Assembly (NCBI GenBank): GCA_004009845.1
Contig: RMBW01000005.1
Coordinates: 1 to 64,000, forward strand
Length of the DNA stretch: 64,000 bases
Source: Davidsoniella eucalypti
Lineage: Eukaryota > Ascomycota > Sordariomycetes > Microascales > Ceratocystidaceae
Direction: 5' to 3'
The notes beneath the pieces are model-generated. The model searched no databases and had not been told where the DNA came from. It worked only from the letters and a program-made list of their open reading frames with translations. The position numbers and the translations under genes were made by a program. Shown here piece after piece: positions 21,843 to 31,634 of the stretch. The stretch's first letter is position 1; each line of letters begins with the position of its first letter.

Positions 21843-23846
21843 TTACTCAAGCTCCCATTCATCGAAATCCTCCTTATACTCCGGGTGTATACGGAGCATG
21901 TCTGATTTCTGAGCAGAAGTCAAGGACCAGTCATCCTTGATTGGATTGAACGGCTCTCTGACGGAGCCGGGGATCCATTCCCGCTCAGAAACCATATCAA
22001 CCAGTCGGCCAACCATGGCACCAGAAGATGTCTTGGACCACTTGGTCCGATCATCCTCTAGCATGTCAAACAAATCATCAGCAACATCGGAAGGCATATC
22101 TTCAGTTTCAAAGGGCAAGTCAACGTCATGAGTTACAGTCAGGTCCGAGCCCTTGAATAGTCTTGAAGCATCCTTTTTGCTGAATGATCTCTTGTGGTGC
22201 CAATCAACCCAGCGGCTTTTACACGTTGGCCCTGACGCGACACAGAAGTCAAGCAAATCGAGCACTTTAGTGGTGGTAGATCGCGTAAATGACAACCATG
22301 ACAAGTCATTGCCAAAGATGGTTGGCTTGAGCCCAACTGTTGTAAGACTCTCCAGTGCTAGATTGCCGGAAAGGCCGAGCTTTCCTCCGCCACACAGCCC
22401 ACAAGCCTCGTCATATGAGGCTCCAGCTGTTAGGTGGAACTGGGGAAATTTCCAATCCACAGTGGCGGCGACGGAGGCATCGATGAATGCTGCCCGGAAT
22501 GCTACCTCGGCATGAATCCCGTGGTAGACATAGACTTCTCCATACAAGCCACCTGAAACAGTCGGCTTGTAAAGCGAGAACTTCGATGCTTCGATGTTAG
22601 CACCGACCCGGCTTTTCCACACTCTACGATCGGCATGAGCCAAGAGACGGTTATCGTCGGAGACCGTCATCTTGCCACCAAAATCTACCCGGGCGTACGC
22701 TTGGATATCACTAACAGTATAACCTATACTGTCACTCAGTGATAGAGACACAGAGCCAATATCAGGGATCTGGAAAACAACCGGTGGGAGTGCTACCAGT
22801 TGCTGAGAACCTGAAAGTCCCTGAACAGCATGGCCAGTGATAAACAGTCTAAGTAAAGTTTGAGCAACCACACCTTTGGTTGAGATCTTAAAGTCTCCAC
22901 CATGGTGCTTTCCAGCACGGTAACTGAAGCCAATGGCTCCAGACACGGCACACGATGAGCACTTAAGGCCTAGATCCAGGTTGGAATCACTGTATGTGAT
23001 TCCACTGTTGTGCTGGAAGTCAAAGAACATGTACTTTGACTTCCAAGGTGTGGTATCATCTACCGACGAGACCAATTCGATCATCAGAGGATCCGTGACA
23101 TTTTGGAAGTTATCTGCCGTGTCAGTCATGACATTCCAATCCTCGAGATCATTGATTGTGTTGGGTGTGACATCCAACACTATCATGGTATTTTCTCGGG
23201 CAGTGATGCCCGAGACGCCGAACCATCCATGGTTCTGTGAGTTGACAGAACCAATTGGCGTCATAACCATGACGCTGCCCTGAGAGGTGGAAGCCAAGGC
23301 AGATGCCCACACATCCAGAGCGGTGGTGGCAGCATCTATGGTAGTGAACTCGATGGCAAGTTTATCAGCTCCATCGAAGCTGACGGCAAGTAGGTGCTCA
23401 GAAACCTGGTCAAGGTTAATGAGCGGCGTACCGGAGTACGCAAAGAGAGACGCTACGGAGTCTTCAGATCCGTAGGCAAATACGTCCGCGGAGTGGACGT
23501 TAAAGGCGTTGTTGCCAGTACGGTCATGTAAAGACACGTGCGGCATAAACGTAAATAACTGCACAACCGTAGAGTCATTTGTCTCTAGAGAGGCCATGTC
23601 GGAGGGAACGGAGACCGAGGTAGGCGAGGACGAGGAGTTTGTAGCCTTCTGGGCAAGCACAGGCTCCATAGTTGACACCGGGAGAGCAAAAGCAGTGGAA
23701 CTCGAGCTCCAAAGCAAAGAGGCTGAAGCCTCATTGAGAGAGTGGGCAGAAGCCCAAGTGTAGGTGCCATTTGTGGCAGATGCAACAACTGCCTGGACAA
23801 ATAGTGTCCAGGCAACTGTTGCCACTATTAGAGCTCTAACGTGCAT
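21843..23846 (-). CDS. Secreted protein of unknown function, right copy
   Basis: Identical 667-aa product to the gene at 16321-18324, in opposite orientation. It has the same signal peptide, cysteine pairs and acidic C-terminus, and the same upstream sequence for about 1.9 kb including the tandem repeat. Only the sequence after the stop codon differs, from 8 bp downstream, so the two copies have different 3' ends and probably different terminators. It faces the 3' end of the NLR-like pseudogene. Confidence 0.9.
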   Translation of the reverse strand: MHVRALIVATVAWTLFVQAVVASATNGTYTWASAHSLNEASASLLWSSSSTAFALPVSTMEPVLAQKATNSSSSPTSVSVPSDMASLETNDSTVVQLFTFMPHVSLHDRTGNNAFNVHSADVFAYGSEDSVASLFAYSGTPLINLDQVSEHLLAVSFDGADKLAIEFTTIDAATTALDVWASALASTSQGSVMVMTPIGSVNSQNHGWFGVSGITARENTMIVLDVTPNTINDLEDWNVMTDTADNFQNVTDPLMIELVSSVDDTTPWKSKYMFFDFQHNSGITYSDSNLDLGLKCSSCAVSGAIGFSYRAGKHHGGDFKISTKGVVAQTLLRLFITGHAVQGLSGSQQLVALPPVVFQIPDIGSVSLSLSDSIGYTVSDIQAYARVDFGGKMTVSDDNRLLAHADRRVWKSRVGANIEASKFSLYKPTVSGGLYGEVYVYHGIHAEVAFRAAFIDASVAATVDWKFPQFHLTAGASYDEACGLCGGGKLGLSGNLALESLTTVGLKPTIFGNDLSWLSFTRSTTTKVLDLLDFCVASGPTCKSRWVDWHHKRSFSKKDASRLFKGSDLTVTHDVDLPFETEDMPSDVADDLFDMLEDDRTKWSKTSSGAMVGRLVDMVSEREWIPGSVREPFNPIKDDWSLTSAQKSDMLRIHPEYKEDFDEWELE

Positions 23847-25046
23847 TGCAACTGCTATGGAAAGATTGTAGATCAGGCTACGAATTGTTAGTAACAGTGC
23901 TTTAATATGAATAAATGAAAAGGTGAGGGAAAGGGCAAATGATTGGCAGTGTTATGATGGTATAAGGTAGTGATGATAAGAGATGATAGATTATGAAAGG
24001 GAATTCAAATACTCACTAGTTATAAGAAGCTTTTAATACTACTTAAGAAGTAGTGAGAAGGTAGTAGTGAGAAGGTAGTTGTGTTGATTGGTAATTGTGT
24101 GAAGGTAGTTGTGTTAATTGCTTGGATGGTATTAGCCAAGTGAACCAAAAGTTGTTGTTGATGAAGAAGTTTGAGAAAGAAGAAACCACCTAGATGGGGA
24201 GAAAGACCGTCTTCTTATACTCAAAGAATTCTGAGAAAAGTCCTAAGAAAGAGTCCTAAGAAAGAGTCCTATATGAAGTCATAATTTATTAGGACTTGTC
24301 TCCCAGACTTTAACTAGTTGAAGTTGTAAGTGGAGTTTGCCACCCTTAACAAAATATTTGTACGCATTTTCTTTTAACATCAAATGAGCACTTATACACA
24401 CTATTCAAAAATACTGGAGGCAGCCATTGAATTTATTGCCATATGTAGTTTTTTTTACAGGAAACATCTTGGTTCCAAAGTATAGGATAATATACTACAA
24501 TAATAATATCACACTCCATGGCAATCATGGCAACATACACAAAATGATATGAAGAATCGAGCAAAGGAGAAGCATATACTCATTGCTCAACTTACCATGT
24601 TTTAGCCTACAATGGCTTTATGAATTTCTAACTAGCAAGAAAAAGTCCTATGAGTGTGTATTAGTGAAAATCCTCAATAGAGTATATTGAACTAGCTAAA
24701 TTACGTTTTTGCCGAATGGAAGTATGCTTATCTCAAAGGTCTATCATGCAATAGTTCGGCCTTATGTCAGTTTTTTACGCAAGCAAATAGAGATTTCTCT
24801 GATAATGATAGTATTCAGCGTCTAAGATGAGGCAAACTGCAAGAAATCTCTCAGTTTTGGACTCTTTGTAAATCTATCATTCCTACATACCAATAATCAT
24901 AATATCAAATGGTACAGTAAAGTCTCCTTTAGATGATTGTCATATAGTTTACTTGAAGCTTGATATAAGAAGAACAGCTTCATCTACATCAGCAACCAAA
25001 ACTCTTCCAAAGCAACTTCTCTAGTGATAAATAGAAACATATCGTG

Positions 25047-25571
25047 GGTGCTGGAACTCCTGCTATACTACGTGGACTCAAAAATCTTACCCTAAGACTG
25101 ATAGAAGGGTGCAAGAACATCTGGTTCTACTTCAACAACACAGCTGCAATGTCTGGTTTGAACTAGTGCTGCAACAAGGATCATCCGAATAGTAGGTAGA
25201 TAATACTGGTACAAGCATAGGCATCGCAAGCCAGTTTGTTTGATGGTGAGAATCACTCACTTAGATTCCAGGCCAAAAAAGGAATTGCTATAAGGGAAGC
25301 AGCTGTTTAACTTAGAATAACTACTGCATTGGAGGCACCAAGCTACTCTATTTCTTTAGCTATGTCATATAGTCAGTATGAAGAGGAGACCCAGGAAATA
25401 TTGAAACAATTATATCAAGAGCAGACAGTCATAAGAGACAATGTGGAAATGGAACAACTAGACACCCATTCTTTGGCCATAAAAGTCACCCCGAGACTGA
25501 GGAACATACAAAGGCAAGCTATAGGAGTACCCTCAGAACAGAGACAAGGTCGGAAAGGGTTACATCCTTAG
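25047..25571 (+). pseudogene. Decayed coding region in right arm (possible retroelement relic)
   Basis: Mirror of 14596-15120. Reading from 25047 in one frame, internal stops fall after SGLN (TAG), after PNSR (TAG), after VQA (TAG) and after REAAV (TAA). Each is one C-to-T change from a Gln codon (CAG or CAA), that is CpA to TpA, as repeat-induced point mutation would make. The frame then stays open for 80 codons to a stop at 25569-25571. Identity of the original protein is uncertain. Confidence 0.45.
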
Positions 25572-25714
25572 ATTGAAAACAATAAATCTGCCATCACCTA
25601 TCAGAGACAGAAGACCACTAGCAATAAAAACCCCTCAAGTAAAACAATTTCACAAAATATCACCAGGAAGCTCTAGTCAGATTCGGACACTAGGAGCGGA
25701 TAAAGTTCGTTCTT

Positions 25715-26414
25715 TACACCAAGATATAGCTAGTCAGTGCTTCGCATATCTAGAATACCTTAAATTTACTTGCAGATAAGTAACAATCCGGTAGTACGTA
25801 TGCTTGGAGCATACTAAAGCTTTATGTATGAGGTAATAGCATGTATGGCAGCAAAACGAGGCCGTGATTCTAGTACACTTAGTAGAATATACATAGATTT
25901 GTCAATATCATATAGTCACCACATCTTTCCAGAATGCTGCCTGCTTACAGCGAACCATTTTCTTAGTTTGAGTACCTTATCATATACGCTACCACCTCTC
26001 CATACATCTACTAACAACTAGCTTCCGACAGTCCATGAAATTCCGCACTGTGTCTCTCGTGACAGTTTTGGGCACAAATAGAGTATATATAGGTTGAGCT
26101 GTCATCATTATTCCACGTCTACTCATTGCTATTGCAGCAATACGACAGCATGCTCCAGATTCAGCTGGTCTACCAATGTTATATTCAGAACAACTTTCGC
26201 CAGCTATCGGGCGCAAGTGCGTGTATACCTCCCGGGGGGCTTTAACATGACTTGGCCGGACTAGATTTAACATTTACCTGAATGGCTAATACTTGATTTG
26301 ATTATATTTAATGTCTAAGATCATACGACGCCGGATAGGATACTAAGAATGGCCAACACTGATCCGTCCGAAGACTATATATATCAGCACTACCCTCATA
26401 TATAACATTCGAAA
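25715..26414. other. Intergenic region, right flank of the inverted duplication
   Basis: No gene or repeat recognised. The sequence is unrelated to the left outer flank, which fits a duplication rather than a transposon with terminal repeats. Confidence 0.55.
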
Positions 26415-26518
26415 GGCAAGATGGCCGAGCGGTCTAAGGCGCTGTGTTCAGGTTTCTCTTCTTCTAGACAACCTTCGCAGTGGAGCAATCCGCGCGAGTT
26501 CGAATCTCGTTCTTGTCA
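26415..26518 (+). tRNA. tRNA-Leu(CAG) with 22-nt intron
   Basis: Acceptor GGCAAGA pairs with TCTTGTC, discriminator A. D arm GCC..GGC. Anticodon stem CTGTG pairs with CGCAG, loop TTCAGG-T with anticodon CAG at 26449-26451. An intron of 22 nt (26453-26474) lies one base 3' of the anticodon, the standard position. It has a class II long variable arm and T arm GCGAG-TTCGAAT-CTCGT. A T-rich stretch follows directly. Confidence 0.93.
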
Positions 26519-28437
26519 ACATTACTTTTTGCATCGTGTAGTTGATATTTGAGCTTCTGTTCGTTCTTCATTGTCTTTTTGTCTTGGCTTTTTTAGGATT
26601 CAACTAAATCAGTGACGAAAACGTCCTAGTTTTTTCATAGTGGAACTCGGCAATGCAGGAACTATTATATAAAAATGGCACATATCATACAATATAATGA
26701 AATGTTTGACTTATTGATATAGATGATTACGATGAACAATGGTATCATGTAGAGTACCAGACGTCATTGTGATGAGATGTTATTTAATTTATTTCTCAAT
26801 TGTCTTGTAGAATTCAATACAAGACCTCACTGTTGTCTCATAACTCTAGGATATTCTGTCACTTCTTTTTGACAGCGGGATTGTCCTTTCCCCGGTATTT
26901 TCGACCATGGTTTTACATAATGAACCTTTACGACTTCCAGTTCTTTATTCCATGATGCGATCGCGCCATCGATAATTGCGAAGCTATTCTTAGTTGGGCC
27001 TTGGCTAGCAAGGGTTAGCATAGCAACTTGTGTCCACAAAGAGGGCCAAAATGGGGTGGACGTGTGCTAGCCATATCATGCACGTCCAATGATGGCCGCA
27101 GGGGTTGGGACTCTTTTTTGTGTGTGCAGAGGCCGTTATAGAGCCTGTCAGTACGCAGTGCGTACTACAATGCTTCTAAATATGTTGTTTCGACGCAACA
27201 TAACGGTGTGGGGGAGATTTGAGAAAAAGAAAAGAAACAGGGAACAACGGAGAACGATCAAGACGGACTAGAAAGAGACGAGGAAGAGTTAACAAAAAAG
27301 GGATCGCTGTAGGCTAGTTTCCATGCAATTGCCATATGGACGAGTGAGTTCGTGAGTTCGTGAGATTGAAGGACTTTTGCACAATCGTGAAATCGTGACT
27401 GAGGTGATATATTGACTGACTGGTATTATAAGGGCGGTGGACAGACAAACGAACGCCTAATGGGGAGCGAGGATATTGCCGAACGGAGCGGACAGACCGT
27501 TCTATGTGTTGCATAGCGATCATAATAGATAGGTGAATCAGGTGAATTGCAGTGCGTTGTGTGGCTCGTATAGAGACAGGTACAACTGTATGAGTTCTAT
27601 TGTTTCTTTTTGTTTGAATTTTCGAGAGTGGTTCTCACGATAGTTGTAACATGGTGCTAATTCTGTGCCACTACACGTCACGAGACTCGTAGCTTTCGAT
27701 AGACTGAAATGGTGAAGCTAGACTATAGCAACATCCTGGACTGTGATTGTTGATTATCGATCATCTACTATCAGCGATTATCTAATTATTGAAAGCACGG
27801 CCGAAGCTGCCAATCGTAGGTCAGCCCGAGTGGGAGTGGGACCTGTCCAACCAATCCAATAGAATCCAATGCGACGACGCTGGGAAGTCCGCAATCCTTC
27901 AGTCGTCAGCGAACCCTAGGATTGCGATAAGGCTCTGAAGTATTGGCAGAGATTCTAGAACAAATTTAGCGGACTTGCTAGGGCCACTCATTATATTGCT
28001 TTATTCTTTTCTATTATTCTCGTCTTCTGGTCGGCTTATCGGCGACGACAGGGCTAGCATCTAAGAAGCAACGCCTAAAGAGGAAAGAACGAGAAAAAAA
28101 GCTTGGGCTGCGGGCCTATTGGCGCAATCCGGCCCATTTAAGCATGTGTTCGTGTTTGAAAGTGGCAATTACTAACACTGGCTAGGTCGTACGTACCTTC
28201 GCGATTTTGTTTAAAACTTCACGGGCGGCTGCTTCTTCTGTTCTTGTCGTGCCTTCTCTTTTGCTCTCCAAGGTTTGTTTCCAGGCCCTCATCTCTGTAT
28301 CGATTTTGCAATATACAGACGATCCATGTGCTGCAGTCCCCTTGTCTTGCTTGCCGACCATTGGGACACTTGCTTCTCCATCTATTCGTTCTCTTCTTCT
28401 TCATTCTTTTTCTTCGGAAGTTAGACTTGCCGACATC
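26519..28437. other. Intergenic region and permease promoter
   Basis: No gene supported. The last 230 bp before the permease ATG are pyrimidine-rich, as in other leaders of this window. A frame opens from a TTG at 28207 into the permease, but the ATG at 28438 is the better start. Confidence 0.55.
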
Positions 28438-30161
28438 ATGGCTCCTTACCACCCAGACCACAGCGGCGACGTTGAGACCGCCAGCATCAGCAAGAATAGC
28501 CCCGTTGGCACCAACAATCTAGGCCTTGATGCGGCCGAAGACCACATGGGCGATATCGTCACTGCCCTGGAGAACCGCAGCCTGAAGCGCGGCCTCGATC
28601 AGCGCCATCTGTCTATGTTGGGTATTGCCGGCGCTATCGGCACGGGTCTCTTCTTGGGTCTTGGCAGCTCCATCCAGACTGCCGGCCCGCTAGGCTCACT
28701 TCTGGGCTACTCTATCATTGGTCTCGTGGTCTGCTCAGTGCAGTTTGCCATGGGTGAAGTCACGGCACTGCTACCCATCACGGGCTCGTTCGTGCGCCAC
28801 GCCGAGTTCCTGGTTGATCCCGCAATGGGCTTCGCTGTTGGTTGGATTCTTGTTTACGGCAATATCCTCTCTATTCCATCGGAGATCACTGCCATCTGCG
28901 TGCTGTTCCAGTACTGGACTGACATCTCGCCCGCCATCTTCATCGTCATATTTATCTTCCTAACCGTGGTCGTCGGTATCTCTATGGTGCGAGTGTTTGG
29001 AGAGGTTGAGTTTGGCTTTGCTATCCTCAAGATTACCCTGGTTGTCTTCCTCATCATCCTAGGTCTGGTTATCGATCTTGGTGGTGTTCCCGGCACTCCT
29101 CGCATTGGCTTCCGCTACTGGAGCGACCCTGGCCCGTTCGTCGAGTACATCGCCTCCGGAAACTGGGGCAAGTTTCTTGGTTTCTGGAGTGTCATGAGCG
29201 GCGCCATCTACTCGTTTGCCGGTGTTGAGTCTCTTGCCATTGCTGCCGCCGAAACTAAGAACCCGCGCCGTGCTATTCCCCGTGCCTGCAAGAACGTCTT
29301 CATCCGTATCGTTCTATTCTACATTCTGTCTGTTCTCATTGTCGGTATGCTGGTGGCTAGTAATGACAAACGTCTGAACGACTCCTCTGGTACTGCTGCC
29401 CAGAGTCCCTTTGTCATTGCCGCCTCCTCTGCTGGCCTTCCTGCCATCCCTAGCATTGTCAACGCCATCGTCATCACCTCGGCCTGGTCTTCATCTAATC
29501 AAGCCCTCCTGACCGGTACTCGTGTTCTGTTCTCGCTCGCACTTAAGGGCCAGGCCCCCAAGATCTTCCTTCGCACCAACAACTGGGGTGTTCCGTACAT
29601 GTGCGTCGGTGTTTTCACTGCCTTCATGTTCCTCAGCTTCATGACGCTGTCTAACAGTGCCTTGACCGTCTTCTGGTGGTTTGTCGATCTTTGCTCCGCT
29701 GGTGTTCTGGTTTCGTGGTCTACCATTCTCTTCAACCACATCCGTCTCAGACAGGCCATGTCCATCCAGAACGTGGCTCTTGATAGACTACCTTGGTACA
29801 ACACCTGGACTTATGCTTCGTCCATCGCCGGTCTATTCATGTGCCAAGTCATTCTCTGGACTGGTGGCTTTGCTGTTTTCACTGCTGGTAACTGGGATCC
29901 CAGCAGCTTTGTTTCATCGTACCTGTAAGTTACACTGCAGACCTGATATCTACTTGTCAACACAAATACTAACATAAATCTAGTGTCATTCCTATCTTCA
30001 TTACTCTCTACCTTGGCTGGAAGTTCTACTACAAGACCTCTATCATCAATCTTGCGAATGTCCCTCTTCACCAGATTCTTGATCACATTGATAGAACTCC
30101 CGAAGCACCTGAACTTCCTGAATCTGGCCCTATCAAGCTTGTTAGCTGGATTTGGAACTAA
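28438..30161 (+). CDS. Amino-acid permease (APC superfamily)
   Basis: CDS join(28438..29924, 29984..30161), 554 aa. The intron of 59 nt has GTAAGT and CTAG ends and the join is in frame (Leu codon split 2+1). The hydrophilic N-terminus is followed by about 12 membrane segments. Signature of yeast/fungal amino-acid transporters (YAT family) is in the first helix: GIAGAIGTGLFLGLGSSI, preceded by LKRGLDQRHLSMLG. The conserved cytoplasmic stretch AAAETKNPRRAIPRA and the following helices are present. The product should import amino acids across the plasma membrane by proton symport; substrate range cannot be told. Length fits the family (about 530-600 aa). No damage seen. The closest neighbours are tRNA genes, which are not functionally linked. 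Confidence 0.95.
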
Positions 30162-30490
30162 AGACCTCCGTTCAGTTCATGATAATGCGCAACGAGTCGG
30201 TTTCAACAAGCCGCTATATGTGCAAAGTTCTTTTGTTTTCTTTTCTGTTCCAGCCTTATTCAACTAAAGATCTATCATTATGATAGAATTAATGATACCA
30301 CTTTGCATTTTCTTCGTTTCAATATCATCATCACGTCACATACAAAGATACATGCATTACTCATGAACATTATTCATCCCTGCTATGAATTAATCACGAT
30401 GTGCCCAACATTCGCCATGTACTTTGAATAGGGGCCAAAAAGATTTCAAAAAAGAAAGGTCTCGGTATTCCGGAACTTAACACGTTGAAC
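30162..30490. other. 3' flank of the permease gene
   Basis: A/T-rich sequence with no further gene; probably the permease 3' untranslated region and the downstream side of tRNA-Arg(ACG). Confidence 0.55.
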
Positions 30491-30562
30491 TGACCACGAT
30501 GGGATTCGAACCCACAATCTTTTGATTCGTAGTCAAACGCCTTGCCATTGGGCCACGCGGCC
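30491..30562 (-). tRNA. tRNA-Arg(ACG)
   Basis: On the minus strand, acceptor GGCCGCG pairs with CGTGGTC (two G-U pairs), discriminator A. D arm GCC..GGC. Anticodon stem TTTGA/TCAAA encloses CTACGAA, anticodon ACG (inosine-modified in eukaryotes). T arm GTGGG-TTCGAAT-CCCAT. No intron. The (GTT)n end of a repeat element begins 17 bp upstream of its 5' end. Confidence 0.93.
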
Positions 30563-30578
30563 GTCAGTTGCGTGATTC

Positions 30579-30579
<1 letters not shown>

Positions 30580-30609
<30 letters not shown>

Positions 30610-31336
30610 ATATTTATTCTCTTCCTAAACTATTACGAGTGGATTTTCGAGTCCGGTCGTGCCGATTTTTCTGTCTCCGGTATATCTTATCCACTTCCAC
30701 CCGTATCCTAGTCCGGGTCCGGACTACCCTCCCGGGTCTCCATAGGACGCCTTCAGGGATACCCCCTGTAACTTCAAAACATCCTCAAACCATTCCCCAT
30801 AAAAAAAAGACCCACATCATCCAAGCCCTAAGTGGGGCTACCATCCACGTAATCAGGTGACCGCACCATCCGACGCGCCTCCAAGAGGCTGGTGATCGAG
30901 TGTCGAGAGAAGCAAAAATTGGCGTAGTCGAGTCGGGTGCGATGGTAGAGGCACAGCGACAAGACTCCCGCGCCGCGGGTTGGGCTTCCGGAACCTTCAA
31001 AAATAGGTTGCCCTTCGAGTATGAGTGTGTCTCCCTGAGCTTTGTAGTGTGTAGTGACTCGGGAGACCAGCGATCGCGAGAGAGTGTGGCGAAAAGGGGG
31101 CGATTGTTGGTGAGAACATCCCTCGAGAGAGGAAAAAGTCGGGCTCAAGGCCTCATACTCGATGCATCAATAAAGACAAGCGTCTAAAAAGATAAAAAGA
31201 ATGGACAGCAGCATCGGGAATATGTGCTGGTCGCTCTTGAAAACCCACGACGAAGGGGAAAAATTCGTCTTTGGACAAAGGGGGAGGTAACTTGAACTCA
31301 AAGTTACCCCCCCGAGGGTTGTAGGAGGGAAGGTTG
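30580..31336 (-). mobile_element. tRNA-flanking repeat element, full-length copy B
   Basis: A 757-bp copy of the same family as at 12.6 kb, almost collinear with copy A and differing by scattered substitutions, small indels and (GTT)n length. Its left end lies 17 bp from tRNA-Arg(ACG), tail towards the tRNA. Flanks are TGCGTGATTCT at 30569-30579 and 31337-31347. It is followed directly by the truncated copy D. No coding capacity. A small hairpin near the end away from the tail (31286-31308) has an 8-bp stem. Confidence 0.75.
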
Positions 31337-31347
31337 TGCGTGATTCT

Positions 31348-31634
31348 GTTGTTGTTGTTGTTGTTGTTGTTATATTTATTCTCTTCCTAAACTATTACGA
31401 GTGGATTTTCGAGTCCGGTCGTGCCGATTTTTCTGTCTCCGGGTTTTCTGTCTCCTCCGCCCGTATCCTAGTCCGGGTCCGGACTACCCTCCCGGGTCTC
31501 CATAGGACGCCTTCAGGGATACCCCCTGTATCTTCGAAACATCCTCAAACCATTCTCCATAAAAAAGACCCACATCATCCAAGCCCTAAGTGGGGCTACC
31601 ATCCACGTAATCAGGTGACCACACCATCCGACGA
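31348..31634 (-). mobile_element. tRNA-flanking repeat element, truncated copy D
   Basis: Starts with the same (GTT)n end and follows copies A and B for about 290 bp, then stops after CACACCATCCGACGA. The missing part is the end opposite the tail, as in 5' truncation of a non-LTR retroelement. It is followed by GTTGCGTGATTCT (31635-31647), a 13-bp exact repeat of 30567-30579 next to the tRNA. Confidence 0.7.

Larger units (their letters stand above)
21835..25714 (-). repeat. Right arm of the 3,880-bp inverted duplication
   Basis: Reverse complement of 14453-18332. The inner edge is at 21834/21835 and the outer edge at 25714/25715, where the flanks diverge at once. The two secreted-protein genes converge towards the 3,502-bp spacer. 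Near-perfect identity implies a very recent duplication, ongoing gene conversion or an assembly duplication. Confidence 0.95.

Noticed and set aside
30828..31148. Antisense frame conserved between elements A and B
   Set aside because: It is conserved only because the element copies are nearly identical; indels and frame changes between copies and lack of any domain argue against a protein.
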